DNA of 9,757 nt from Methanobacteriota archaeon. Its GTDB lineage: Archaea; Halobacteriota; Methanosarcinia; Methanosarcinales; Methanosarcinaceae. The stretch's first letter is position 1. Each line of letters begins with the position of its first letter. Below, piece by piece: positions 1 through 7,169 of this stretch. The notes beneath the pieces are model-generated. The model did not search any database, was not told the origin of the DNA, and was given only the letters and a program-made list of their open reading frames with translations. Made by a program: the position numbers and the translations under genes. The DNA lies in assembly GCA_030837265.1 (NCBI GenBank), contig JAUPKV010000101.1:1-9757 (forward strand), in the 5' to 3' direction.

Positions 1-249
1 TTTGAGTATCACTATCAAATGCACTTTCATTATAGGTGTAAGAATATTAATGTCTTCTTCTGTAAAAATTTCAAATTGGAGGCCGCTAAATATTTCCACT
101 CAAAACATCTTCCTGTATGTAAGTAAATTCATATTTTTACTAATGTCATTATCGTCTAGAACACTTAATCCTTTGTAAGCATGCTAAGGTGCGAGTATTA
201 GGTCTATCATGTCATCCTTGTTTTCCCATATGAAACGAACACGAAATTT
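1..249 (-). pseudogene. Degraded gene at left edge; last part resembles the N-terminus of a GNAT acetyltransferase
   Basis: Reading leftwards from 249, one frame stays coding-like but is broken several times. The segment at 249-103 contains an in-frame TAG at 186-184 and ends with TGA at 102-100. From a GTG at 99 the same frame reads FEIFTEEDINILTPIMK, which looks like the first strand and helix of a GNAT N-acetyltransferase. After that Lys (27-25) the natural continuation, SAFDSDTQ, lies in another frame, so one base appears to be missing near 24-27. The rest lies outside the window. A GTG start at 99 with a weak AGGA upstream is possible, but the frameshift argues against a working protein. 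The GNAT call rests on only about 25 residues and is family-level pattern recognition. The 100-249 stretch may belong to the same ancestral gene or to a different one. Confidence 0.45.
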
Positions 250-273
250 TCAAATAACAGGCACAAACAAGTG

Positions 274-302
274 AAAATTGCAAAATTGCTAAACCAAATT
301 GC
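274..302. repeat. Short direct repeats AAAATTGC (x2) plus CAAATTGC
   Basis: The octamer AAAATTGC occurs in tandem at 274-281 and 282-289, and a one-mismatch copy CAAATTGC lies at 295-302. GCAAA (280-284) can also pair with TTTGC (303-307). The site lies just downstream of the methyltransferase stop on the minus strand. The repeats are plain in the sequence; any role, such as weak terminator or slippage product, is unknown. Confidence 0.45.
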
Positions 303-341
303 TTTGCACTAAAATGTCGCTAGCGAAGACTGGAATAACTT

Positions 342-1067
342 TCAAAATTTCTTAGCCTTAACTACTAAAAATGATGGAACTCTAAAATGGTACTCTTGTT
401 CGGGATATAAATCCATCAATTCTTTTAGGGGAATTGGTTCTCTAAAGGAACTCACGTACATTCCGGCCTTTTCAATTGCGTTCATATATCCTGACAAAGG
501 TCTATGATAATGTAATGTTTTACCCCAAAAATTCAACTCTTCTACTCTTTCATCCAGATAATTTTCGACTTTTTTATATATTTTTATGTTGCTTTCGTCT
601 TCCACCCAATTACTTAAAAAAAAGCATGGATGTGTTATTGAGAAAACGAAATTACCAGGTTTTTTTAGTACCCTTGCTACTTCACAAATAAACAATTCAA
701 TTTCAGGAATATCCATCAATAACATATTCGCCACAACGATATCAAAACAGTTGTCTTTAAAAGTTAACTTTCTGGTCAGGTCCATTTTATGGTATTGAAG
801 ATTTTTGTGGATATGCTTGCGTTTTGCTATATTTAACATAGCATTAGATCCGTCAACTGCTGTGACAAATGCTCCTTTTTGAGAAAGTTCTAATGAAAAA
901 GACCCATCACCGCATCCTGCATCAAGAATATATTTTCCATTTACATTTTCTAATAATTCGTTGACAGCAGCCAGGTATATCCGGGCATGTAAGTTTTTTC
1001 CTTGATTATTATCTGCGCTATAGTTTTCAGCAGCAATATCCCAGTGGTTTATATTACCCGTTTCCAT
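342..1067 (-). CDS. Class I SAM-dependent methyltransferase, substrate unknown
   Basis: This encodes a 241-residue cytosolic protein with the Rossmann-like fold of class I methyltransferases. Motif I, ILDAGCGDGSFS, is at residues 47-58, and the acidic ribose-binding residue is D72 in VTAVDGS. The post-motif segment DIVVANMLLMDI is at about 109-120, and ARVLKKPGNFVFSITHP, typical of the region after helix D, at about 121-137. Length and layout fit the Methyltransf_11/25 type (UbiE/SmtA-like small-molecule enzymes), which does not fix the substrate. The frame is open upstream to a TTG at 1088, but the ATG at 1067 is preferred: AAGGGAG lies about 11 bases before it and the protein starts METGNINHWD, as is usual for this type. 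The stop is TGA. It lies 67 bases downstream of the pyruvate-kinase-C-like gene on the same strand with no clear TATA box between, so co-transcription is plausible. No transit or membrane segment is seen. Confidence 0.85.
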   Translation of the reverse strand: METGNINHWDIAAENYSADNNQGKNLHARIYLAAVNELLENVNGKYILDAGCGDGSFSLELSQKGAFVTAVDGSNAMLNIAKRKHIHKNLQYHKMDLTRKLTFKDNCFDIVVANMLLMDIPEIELFICEVARVLKKPGNFVFSITHPCFFLSNWVEDESNIKIYKKVENYLDERVEELNFWGKTLHYHRPLSGYMNAIEKAGMYVSSFREPIPLKELMDLYPEQEYHFRVPSFLVVKAKKF

Positions 1068-1134
1068 AAATCCGCTAGCTCCCTTCAAATGATGTTCAGA
1101 TGCTTGTGTCTACTAATTAATCATGGACGGACCT

Positions 1135-1815
1135 TTATCTCAGGTATTCAATATTTATATCAGGCTGCAAAGCAATTCCCGGCTTTGCCAGTAACTCAAC
1201 AAACCTGAACCCCTTTGATGGATGAAACATATTTGCCGAAGCACAACTTCTCATTATCCAGGCAGTGTCAAGCCCTCTTTCTGTACCTGCACAAGCTAAC
1301 ACAAGTTCTCCTTCTGGAATTACTCCGGCATCAGTTGACATCAAAACACTTTCTAAGCATACCAATGTCCCGGGAGAGATCAACTCCAGAGTTTTTGCTA
1401 TAATATCAAGGGATGTGACCTGATGAAGATGTAACCTCAGAGAAAAACTGGGTCCAAAAAAAGGAATTGTCCCCTGAACTATATTGACTTTGAATTCATT
1501 TAATATGACTCTGTTTTCTTCGGTAATGTTCATCGGAACACGGTGCAATCCTTCCCGTACCCATTTGTCTCTTATCTCTTTTAGTTCAGGAACATCATTA
1601 AAGATGTCCTTTTCCATTTGATCTATTTCCCAATACATACCTTGAGGACAGGTAACACAAACAATGTTCTTATTGGTGATATTTTGGGCAATTTTTATGG
1701 CGCTTTCCCCTGTTATGGAAGCAACTACAATATGTTTAACAAGATTTGATTTTTCCCTAACAATGTTCACAATTTCGTCTGTATTAATTGGACCACGCCT
1801 TTCAAAAACTCGCAT
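1135..1815 (-). CDS. Stand-alone pyruvate kinase C-terminal (alpha/beta) domain-like protein
   Basis: This encodes 226 residues. The part HIVVASITGESAIKIAQ (about 28-44) matches the start of the allosteric alpha/beta domain at the C-terminus of pyruvate kinase. GTERGLDTAWIMRSCASANMF (about 167-187) is a second conserved-looking block near the end. The TIM-barrel catalytic domain of pyruvate kinase is absent, so it cannot be a pyruvate kinase by itself. Archaea carry a family of free-standing proteins with this fold (the Archaeoglobus AF0103 type), whose function is unknown. The frame reaches back to a TTG at 1833, but the ATG at 1815 has a fine ribosome-binding site, AAAGGAGTG, five to seven bases upstream. 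The stop is TAA. A methyltransferase gene follows 67 bases downstream on the same strand. Fold assignment is fairly secure; biochemical role is not known. Confidence 0.75.
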   Translation of the reverse strand: MRVFERRGPINTDEIVNIVREKSNLVKHIVVASITGESAIKIAQNITNKNIVCVTCPQGMYWEIDQMEKDIFNDVPELKEIRDKWVREGLHRVPMNITEENRVILNEFKVNIVQGTIPFFGPSFSLRLHLHQVTSLDIIAKTLELISPGTLVCLESVLMSTDAGVIPEGELVLACAGTERGLDTAWIMRSCASANMFHPSKGFRFVELLAKPGIALQPDINIEYLR

Positions 1816-1862
1816 ATGTACACTCCTTTCCAATATTCTAGTGCATCGATTTCAAAGTTTAT

Positions 1863-1875
1863 CATAAATTAAATG
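1863..1875 (-). promoter_or_regulatory. Possible TATA box for the pyruvate-kinase-C-like gene
   Basis: On the minus strand the sequence reads CATTTAATTTATG, an AT-rich archaeal TATA-like element about 50 bases before the ATG at 1815. Several other AT-rich stretches lie nearby, so the choice is uncertain. Confidence 0.3.
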
Positions 1876-1916
1876 TTGAATTTAAATTAAGGAAGGTTTG
1901 GTATTTGGCATGTCTA

Positions 1917-2000
1917 TAAACCGCGGAAAGCGCGGAAAACGCGGAAGATAGGGAAAAGGGGATATTATTTCGGCGTCTTCCGGGGCTTCCGCGGTTATAA
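1917..2000. repeat. GC-rich intergenic element with nested inverted repeats and triplicated CGCGGAAA
   Basis: This is a GC-rich island in AT-rich intergenic DNA. The outer arms AACCGCGGAA (1919-1928) and TTCCGCGGTT (1987-1996) are perfect inverted repeats, extendable by TATA on both sides with one bulge. Inner arms CGGAAGA (1942-1948) and TCTTCCG (1976-1982) nest inside them. The left half also holds three near-tandem copies of CGCGGAAA/G (1922-1945). As RNA it could fold into a long interrupted hairpin. It has no coding signature. It may be a dispersed intergenic repeat or a structured element, and the sequence does not decide between these. Confidence 0.6.
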
Positions 2001-2350
2001 AGACTTTATTTGGCTTTTCCCTGCCCTTCAGTGTTTGAATTCTCCACTATAATTAACTCCTAATTGTGGATTTATCTTGGAATCGGAGCACTAGATTACT
2101 CAGGTGCGAAGCCAACGAGAAAATACTGCTGAGCTCATCAACCATTCCTCATTCCTTATATTAATGATCCCTATTCCCGATATACTAACATTATTTTTGC
2201 TTGCAGTATTTACCCCAACAAGCCGTATCATTCCTGAAATGAGTTTGAGGAATTTGGAGTGTCACACTCAACCCGGTTTCCAAAACTAGCCCTTGTTGAA
2301 CTTGCTACCGATTACTGTGCCTTTGTGAAATAGCAGTTTTATGCAATTGC
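2001..2350. other. Intergenic stretch without a convincing gene
   Basis: No RNA gene and no supported coding region are visible. A GTG-started plus-strand frame at 2104-2289 and an overlapping minus-strand frame of about 53 codons are both open. Neither has a ribosome-binding site or a recognisable motif. A 13-base odd palindrome GAGTGT-C-ACACTC lies at 2257-2269. The stretch separates two genes transcribed leftwards and could be relic DNA. Confidence 0.4.
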
Positions 2351-2629
2351 CTACTTTATTTCCTTCCAGTTCCACCATTTTAATAACTCAGGATCATGTG
2401 TCTCGTTCGAAGCATAATAAACGGCGCAACGGAATGAATATAACATGCATTTATCAACTGGCCTGCCCTTTAGTATCGAGTGTTTTTTGTACAGATCTTC
2501 AGGGTCTTGTCCGGATAAATCTTTAACTGAACGAATTCCTAACTCCCATAAGTCCTCTGAAATACTTTTACCAACACTGGGAATTTGCTGAAGCTCTTTC
2601 AATATTTTCGATTTTTCTTTTTCTTGCAT
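2351..2629 (-). CDS. Small helix-hairpin-helix protein of the Cdd1 family
   Basis: This encodes 92 residues from the ATG at 2629. A helix-hairpin-helix unit is seen at residues 13-32 (LQQIPSVGKSISEDLWELGI), followed by KDLSGQDPEDLYKK, a second helical region, and CMLYSFRCAVYYA with two Cys (C61, C68). This order matches the Pfam family named pathogenicity locus Cdd1, some members of which carry the old label mitomycin resistance protein; the actual role is unknown. Helix-hairpin-helix motifs usually make sequence-independent contacts with DNA, so a nucleic-acid role is inference. An in-frame ATG at 2692 would add 21 residues, MKLWTKIIKS..., which do not look like the family. Neither start has a clear ribosome-binding site. 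The stop is TAG, followed three codons later by TAA. Confidence 0.7.
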   Translation of the reverse strand: MQEKEKSKILKELQQIPSVGKSISEDLWELGIRSVKDLSGQDPEDLYKKHSILKGRPVDKCMLYSFRCAVYYASNETHDPELLKWWNWKEIK

Positions 2630-2749
2630 TATTTCAACTTCTGAAATCAAATATGTACCTATTGATTTTATGATTTTAGTCCATAACTTCATGGAATTTG
2701 CTTCTTATTAATCTTCACAAAGCATAAGTCGACCAGGCGAAAAATTTTA

Positions 2750-2850
2750 CGAGAAATGAGAAATATTCAATGAAAAATAAATAAGAGGAAGAAAAGGAAA
2801 GATAAACTGCGAAAACACGAATGAAGAAAATAAGAAAAAGGGCACAGTTA
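2750..2850 (-). terminator. T-rich termination tract downstream of purF
   Basis: Read on the minus strand, the 100 bases beginning about 60 bases past the purF stop are almost pure T and C. They contain several runs of four or five T (TTTTTC, TTTTC, TTTTTC). Archaeal RNA polymerase terminates on such oligo-T tracts without needing a hairpin. A frame through this stretch is low-complexity and was not called as a gene. Confidence 0.5.
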
Positions 2851-2906
2851 TTACTGCATTCTTCCGAATTCCAGCAGTTAAAAGATCTTATTGAGTACAA
2901 TGCCCT

Positions 2907-4361
2907 TCATTGAGCAGCTTTCGGATTACTGGAATCTCCAGAAGAACGTGTAAAGTCATCCAGATGTGTTTGCTTTTTTCTGCAGAGTTCCCCGGGGATT
3001 TCTACAGGATACTCACCTGTGAGACATCCTATGCACATATCATTCTTATTACACTCTAAAGCCTTCATAAGCCCCTCAATACTAAGGTATCCGAGAGAGT
3101 CCGAGTTTATAAGGGCTTCGACCTCTCTGATAGTTTTAAACGAGGCAATGAGTTCCTGCCGGGTAGCCATATCAATTCCCAGATAACAGGGAGCAATAAT
3201 AGCAGGACTTCCGACCCTGGCATGAATTTCAGACGCGCCAGCCTTCCGGATCATATCTATAATCCTTCTGGAAGTTGTGCCGCGGACAATACTATCATCA
3301 ACCAGGACTACACGTTTGCCTTTAATGTTGTCGTGGATAGCATTCATCTTAAGCCTGACTGCAGTTTCACGCATTTCCTGACCCGGCAGGATAAAAGTAC
3401 GCCCAATGTATCGGTTTTTCATCAGGCCTTCAAGATACTTGATCCCTGATTCCCGGGCATAACCTATTGCTGAGGTAATTCCCGAGTCTGGCACAGGCGA
3501 AACAATATCCGCTTCAACAGGGTGCTCTTTGGCCAGTTCTCTCCCGATGTTTTCCCGTACCTTGTAGACAAGCTTCCCGTCAATAACCGAATCCGGTCTT
3601 GCAAAGTAGATATACTCAAAAACACAATGTGCAGGATGAGGCTCGGTTACCATCTGGTGACTCTCAAAACTATCACCATCGAAGACGATGACTTCTCCGG
3701 GTCTTACATCCCTTATAAGGCTACCGTTCAGGGTATCAAGGGCAACACTTTCCGAAACAACAGCATAACCTCCATCTACTTCTCCGAAACAGAGAGGTTT
3801 GAAGCCGAAAGGATCCCTTACAGCGTAAAGAATACCGTTTACAAAGATTGCCAGAGAATAAGAACCAACGAGCTTGCGCATTACGTTTTTGATTGAATCG
3901 ATTGGCTCTCGTTTTATCAGCTCTTTTACGAGAAGGTGGCCAATAACCTCAGTATCCGAATCACTGACAAAAATACGGCCTTCACATTCAAGTTCATCCT
4001 TAAGTGCTGCGGCATTTACCAGGTTCCCGTTGTGGGCAATTGCTACAGTCCCTCCCTTGAAGTTAAGGACAAAGGGCTGGCAGTTTTCGATCTTAGATCC
4101 TCCGGTAGTTGAGTAACGGACATGTCCGACTCCTGCATTACCGACCATCCGACTAAGGGAATCCTTATTATACACATCTGGTACCAACCCCATCCCTTTA
4201 ATGGATTTAGGATGTCTACCATCATGTACCATCATGCCTGTAGATTCCTGTCCTCTATGCTGAAGAGCATATAGAGCATAATAAAGCTTGAATGCAACGG
4301 TATTGGATTGTGGCCTGTCGCCTGGAAGAATTATGCCTGCTACACCGCATTCTTCTTTCAA
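2907..4361 (-). CDS. purF: Amidophosphoribosyltransferase (glutamine PRPP amidotransferase)
   Basis: This encodes a 484-residue cytosolic enzyme for the first step of purine synthesis: PRPP plus glutamine to 5-phosphoribosylamine. The N-terminal Ntn glutaminase domain starts MKEECGVAGI. C5 would become the N-terminal nucleophile after removal of a four-residue propeptide. LQHRGQESTG (33-42) and the Asn/Gly pair in AHNGNL (109-114) are glutaminase-site motifs. The phosphoribosyltransferase domain carries the PRPP loop VVLVDDSIVRGTTS (351-364). Cys at 246, 392, 443 and 446 (the last two in CIGC) match the four 4Fe-4S ligands of the Bacillus-type enzyme, so this is predicted to be an iron-sulfur form. 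The start is TTG, fixed by GGAGG seven bases upstream and by the position of C5. The stop is TGA. It is the last gene of an lsm-rpl37e-purF run, 49 bases after rpl37e. Confidence 0.97.
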   Translation of the reverse strand: MKEECGVAGIILPGDRPQSNTVAFKLYYALYALQHRGQESTGMMVHDGRHPKSIKGMGLVPDVYNKDSLSRMVGNAGVGHVRYSTTGGSKIENCQPFVLNFKGGTVAIAHNGNLVNAAALKDELECEGRIFVSDSDTEVIGHLLVKELIKREPIDSIKNVMRKLVGSYSLAIFVNGILYAVRDPFGFKPLCFGEVDGGYAVVSESVALDTLNGSLIRDVRPGEVIVFDGDSFESHQMVTEPHPAHCVFEYIYFARPDSVIDGKLVYKVRENIGRELAKEHPVEADIVSPVPDSGITSAIGYARESGIKYLEGLMKNRYIGRTFILPGQEMRETAVRLKMNAIHDNIKGKRVVLVDDSIVRGTTSRRIIDMIRKAGASEIHARVGSPAIIAPCYLGIDMATRQELIASFKTIREVEALINSDSLGYLSIEGLMKALECNKNDMCIGCLTGEYPVEIPGELCRKKQTHLDDFTRSSGDSSNPKAAQ

Positions 4362-4367
4362 TTTAAA

Positions 4368-4372
4368 CCTCC
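4368..4372 (-). promoter_or_regulatory. Ribosome-binding site that fixes the TTG start of purF
   Basis: The minus strand reads CCGGAGGTTTAAAT and then TTG. GGAGG is a full match to the archaeal anti-Shine-Dalgarno sequence at good spacing, and no in-frame ATG lies nearby, so TTG is the true start. Confidence 0.8.
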
Positions 4373-4410
4373 GGTGCAGGTAAAAAATAGATAAAGTGGA
4401 ATAAATGCAC

Positions 4411-4962
<552 letters not shown>

Positions 4963-4987
4963 TTAAAACACTATAAATTAAATCATT

Positions 4988-5005
4988 ATTTATATTAATA
5001 TAAAT
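4988..5005 (-). promoter_or_regulatory. Palindromic TATA region, promoter of lsm-rpl37e-purF
   Basis: ATTTATATTAATATAAAT is a perfect 18-base palindrome containing TTTATATTA on both strands. On the minus strand it lies about 40-50 bases before the lsm ATG, giving a predicted start of transcription near 4975 and a leader of about 25 bases. Symmetry means TBP could bind in either direction; the neighbouring TFB element would decide direction. Confidence 0.6.
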
Positions 5006-5076
5006 GGTTAATCCAGATTTTAAACTAATCGCCGCGCTTAAATTTTTTAATTATTTGAATCAAAGTTGCAATACAA

Positions 5077-5084
5077 TATATAAA
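5077..5084 (+). promoter_or_regulatory. Orphan TATA box in the lsm upstream region
   Basis: TATATAAA, in the context CAATATATAAAGG, is a strong archaeal TATA match on the plus strand. It precedes an imperfect inverted repeat (ATATTAGGA at 5120-5128 and TCCTTATAT at 5138-5146), an AGGAG and an 11-codon frame beginning at 5152, then the gene remnant at 5188-5319. It may be the surviving promoter of that lost gene. Confidence 0.35.
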
Positions 5085-5187
5085 GGTATCGAGGGAATAT
5101 ATCATTTTTTAGTACCCTTATATTAGGAGTATTTAAATCCTTATATACTACATGATAGAAAGAACATTTTTCACAATTTTGCTGTAG

Positions 5188-5319
5188 ACTAAGTATTGTT
5201 CCCTACTTCTTCTATATGAAGTTGATGAGGAAGTTATTACCTATGAGGCATCGTATGATTTAATAAGTTGCCCTGGCTGTGAAACCGCTAAATTGCGAAG
5301 ATTCGGATTTATAATATAA
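5188..5319 (+). pseudogene. Remnant of a gene encoding a Cys-x2-Cys protein
   Basis: An open stretch with no start codon runs between a TAG at 5185-5187 and a TAA at 5317-5319. Its latter part reads EVDEEVITYEASYDLISC and then PGCETAKLRRFGFII. The YDLISCPGCET pattern followed by a basic-aromatic stretch looks like real protein, with a CPGC zinc knuckle, and recalls the early part of DUF4145-type proteins; this likeness is weak. Upstream and downstream parts are missing, so it is probably a decayed fragment. The bulk of 4951-5470 is otherwise AT-rich promoter DNA. Confidence 0.4.
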
Positions 5320-5367
5320 ATTTCTAACTATATTTTAAAATTCCAGTACTTTTTTAAATCTGATAGA

Positions 5368-5376
5368 TTATAAATA
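5368..5376 (+). promoter_or_regulatory. TATA box for the secreted beta-sandwich protein
   Basis: TTATAAATA in the context AGATTATAAATACTT matches the archaeal TATA consensus and would place the transcript start near 5400, giving a leader of about 70 bases. AT-rich DNA all around leaves other choices open. Confidence 0.45.
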
Positions 5377-5402
5377 CTTAAAACTCTATTTTTATAATTA
5401 AT

Positions 5403-5419
5403 TTGAATATAATATTCAA
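5403..5419. promoter_or_regulatory. 17-base palindrome near the predicted transcript start
   Basis: TTGAATAT-A-ATATTCAA has perfect 8-base arms around one central base. It lies about 30 bases after the TATA box at 5368 and 50 bases before the ATG at 5471, where an archaeal repressor would block initiation. Operator function is inference; no regulator is encoded nearby. Confidence 0.4.
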
Positions 5420-5470
5420 TTTAATATAATAATTGATTCATCTCATTTAATATGTTTGGTTGGGGAGAAA

Positions 5471-6049
5471 ATGATTTCTTTGAAAAATTTATTTCAGTAC
5501 GGACTCGTAATCGGGGTGTTTCTTTTGTTTATCGCATCGCCTTTTGTTGTTAAGAGCAACGATTTCACTGTCACGCCTTCAAACCCTGCAGTTGGTGATC
5601 CGATAACAATTAAAGGTACTGTTACTCCAAATACACAGATTTCTGTTCAGGTATCTTATGATCAGTCACTTCCAGTGCTCAAAGGTGCATATCAGCTTAT
5701 TTTAAAGGGAATAGTTATTCCAACAGGGAGCAACTCTATTACAGTTAAAGCAACAAATGTAAAGAGCATGTCCGTAGGGTTGAAGCAGAAAGTGTGGACT
5801 ACAGTAACTGCAAAAGTACTTAACAGAGTATCAACACTGACACAAAAGAATCTTTCATCCGGTACATACGATGCTATAATTTACGGAAATAGTGAAGCAT
5901 CATCAATTCAACTGTCAGTCACGGCATCAAAAACGTTAACCACCGATTCGAAAGGCAATTTTATTTATGTATACAACTCCGCAGGAATGCCTAAGGGGAA
6001 ATACACAGTTAAAGTCGGCGACATTACTAAATCGATGGTGTTAAAATAA
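5471..6049 (+). CDS. Secreted protein with two predicted Ig-like beta-sandwich domains
   Basis: This encodes 192 residues. MISLKNLFQYGLVIGVFLLF and the following IASPF form a signal peptide, probably cleaved near residues 26-30. The mature part has an N-terminal beta domain (about 31-112, with TVTPSNPAVGDPITIKGT at 33-50) and a C-terminal one (about 118-192, with GTYDAIIYGN and GKYTVKVGD). The pattern, a bacterial-Ig-like stretch with a proline-rich start and then Gly-Thr-Tyr strands, is one I associate with secreted proteins of Methanosarcina; no function is known. No C-terminal membrane anchor or sorting segment is seen, so it is probably released or bound to other surface proteins. The frame extends to a TTG at 5456, but the ATG at 5471 gives a clean signal peptide and follows GGGGAG. 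The stop is TAA. It converges on the beta-helix gene. Confidence 0.75.
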   Translation: MISLKNLFQYGLVIGVFLLFIASPFVVKSNDFTVTPSNPAVGDPITIKGTVTPNTQISVQVSYDQSLPVLKGAYQLILKGIVIPTGSNSITVKATNVKSMSVGLKQKVWTTVTAKVLNRVSTLTQKNLSSGTYDAIIYGNSEASSIQLSVTASKTLTTDSKGNFIYVYNSAGMPKGKYTVKVGDITKSMVLK

Positions 6050-6064
6050 AAAAAGATGAAAAGA

Positions 6065-6105
6065 GCTTACAAAAAGTAAGCCTTTAATTCTTGAATTCTT
6101 TTTTT
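6065..6105. terminator. Bidirectional hairpin terminator between convergent genes
   Basis: GCTTAC (6065-6070) and GTAAGC (6076-6081) form a 6-bp stem with an AAAAA loop. On the plus strand it is followed by a run of seven T (6099-6105). On the minus strand the same stem is followed by T-rich DNA (6050-6064), so it can end both transcripts. Confidence 0.65.
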
Positions 6106-6114
6106 GGTCAGGGA

Positions 6115-7065
6115 TTATATCGATGCGCCATATCCGTTTTTCACCCAACTTGAGATACTCGTGACAGATGGATTAATAATGTTACTCGAAGCCGTGCCAT
6201 ATTTTATGCCGCCGACTTTCCAAAGAACATTATTATATACCGAAACACTCCCTGATGCATGAACAGGTTGTACGGCAGCATTACCACTTGATCCCTGATA
6301 ATCATGGAATATATTATCATGGATCTTAATTCCACTTAGAGAACCTTCCATTTCCGTACAGCACCATCCGGAGTTATGCAATCCGTAGAACGTATTATGG
6401 TCTATCTCAATATTTTTACAGCTGTCCGCTCTAATGCCCGTGTTTACCCTGATGTCAATTTCATTATCGTATGCCCTGGAGTTAGATGTACCTGAGAGGA
6501 ATGATATCCCATCGTGTCCTGAGTTAATTCTACAATTATAGATGTTTACTCCTGATGATGCACTAACTCTTACTCCATCACCGTATAAGTATGTGGAGAA
6601 AAATATATCATGAACTTTAATATTGCTAGACTTTACAATTCTTACGCAGTTCCGGTAGTTACCATGACCTCCATCACTTATTTTGCTAGCCGCACTGTCG
6701 AATTGAAGGTTAGATACTTCAGCATTAGAAACACCTGATGCATATACATATCCAGGAGCTGACGCAGAGTTACAAACCGAACTGCCAGCATAGATTATTG
6801 TACTGTCACCTGCGCCTTTCAATACTACATTCGATTTTAATTTTATAGGCGAACTTATTTTATAAGTGCCAGCAGTAAGGATGACGTATCCGGGACTGCT
6901 TGCTGTTGCGCCTGATGCAGCCGAATTTATTGCACTATTAATGGCAGTCTCGGCGCTTGCACCTGAAGGACTTACGGTTATTGTCTGTGCGCCTAAAGCA
7001 AAGGGTATGGTTGTTAAAATAAGGCATGTTGCCAGGAATAGGGGCCCTAGCTGTCTTTTTATCAT
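6115..7065 (-). CDS. Secreted right-handed parallel beta-helix protein
   Basis: This encodes 316 residues. MIKRQLGPLFLATCLILTTI and PFALGAQ form a signal peptide, likely cleaved around residues 24-26. After TITVSPSGASAETAINSAIN, the usual N-terminal cap of pectate-lyase-like proteins, come SPIKLKSNVVLKGAGDSTII and repeated beta-helix rungs. Examples are SSNIKVHDIFFS (147-157), SGVNIYNCRINSGHDGISF (171-189), NIEIDHNTFYGLHNSG (218-233) and SGIKIHDNIFHDY (244-256). The rung pattern is that of NosD/pectin-lyase-fold proteins. No catalytic set can be assigned, so a surface or polysaccharide role is only a guess. No anchor domain is present. The frame is open upstream to a GTG at 7191, but the ATG at 7065 follows AAAGGTGAT and begins the signal peptide. 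The stop is TAA. Confidence 0.82.
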   Translation of the reverse strand: MIKRQLGPLFLATCLILTTIPFALGAQTITVSPSGASAETAINSAINSAASGATASSPGYVILTAGTYKISSPIKLKSNVVLKGAGDSTIIYAGSSVCNSASAPGYVYASGVSNAEVSNLQFDSAASKISDGGHGNYRNCVRIVKSSNIKVHDIFFSTYLYGDGVRVSASSGVNIYNCRINSGHDGISFLSGTSNSRAYDNEIDIRVNTGIRADSCKNIEIDHNTFYGLHNSGWCCTEMEGSLSGIKIHDNIFHDYQGSSGNAAVQPVHASGSVSVYNNVLWKVGGIKYGTASSNIINPSVTSISSWVKNGYGASI

Positions 7066-7169
7066 AGTATCACCTTTGGATTGGATTTTTTTATGGGTTG
7101 GAGTACTCAATTCATAGGGAATCTTATTTTCTCCAAAGCTGACGCTGTTATTGAAATAACTCACATTTA

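Noticed and set aside
2104..2289. GTG-started plus-strand frame of 61 codons with a hydrophobic stretch
   Set aside because: It has no ribosome-binding site or recognisable family, and an overlapping minus-strand frame is equally open. Kept only as a note on the intergenic region.
2715..2900. Minus-strand frame of 61 codons downstream of purF
   Set aside because: It is very low complexity, rich in Phe and Ser from T/C-rich DNA, and is better read as a termination tract.
3522..3896. Long plus-strand frame opposite purF
   Set aside because: It is a shadow of purF, which is certain from its motifs and full family length.
5216..5290. C/D-box guide RNA suggested by TTGATGAGG
   Set aside because: No convincing CTGA D-box at the right spacing; the same bases read well as part of a protein remnant.
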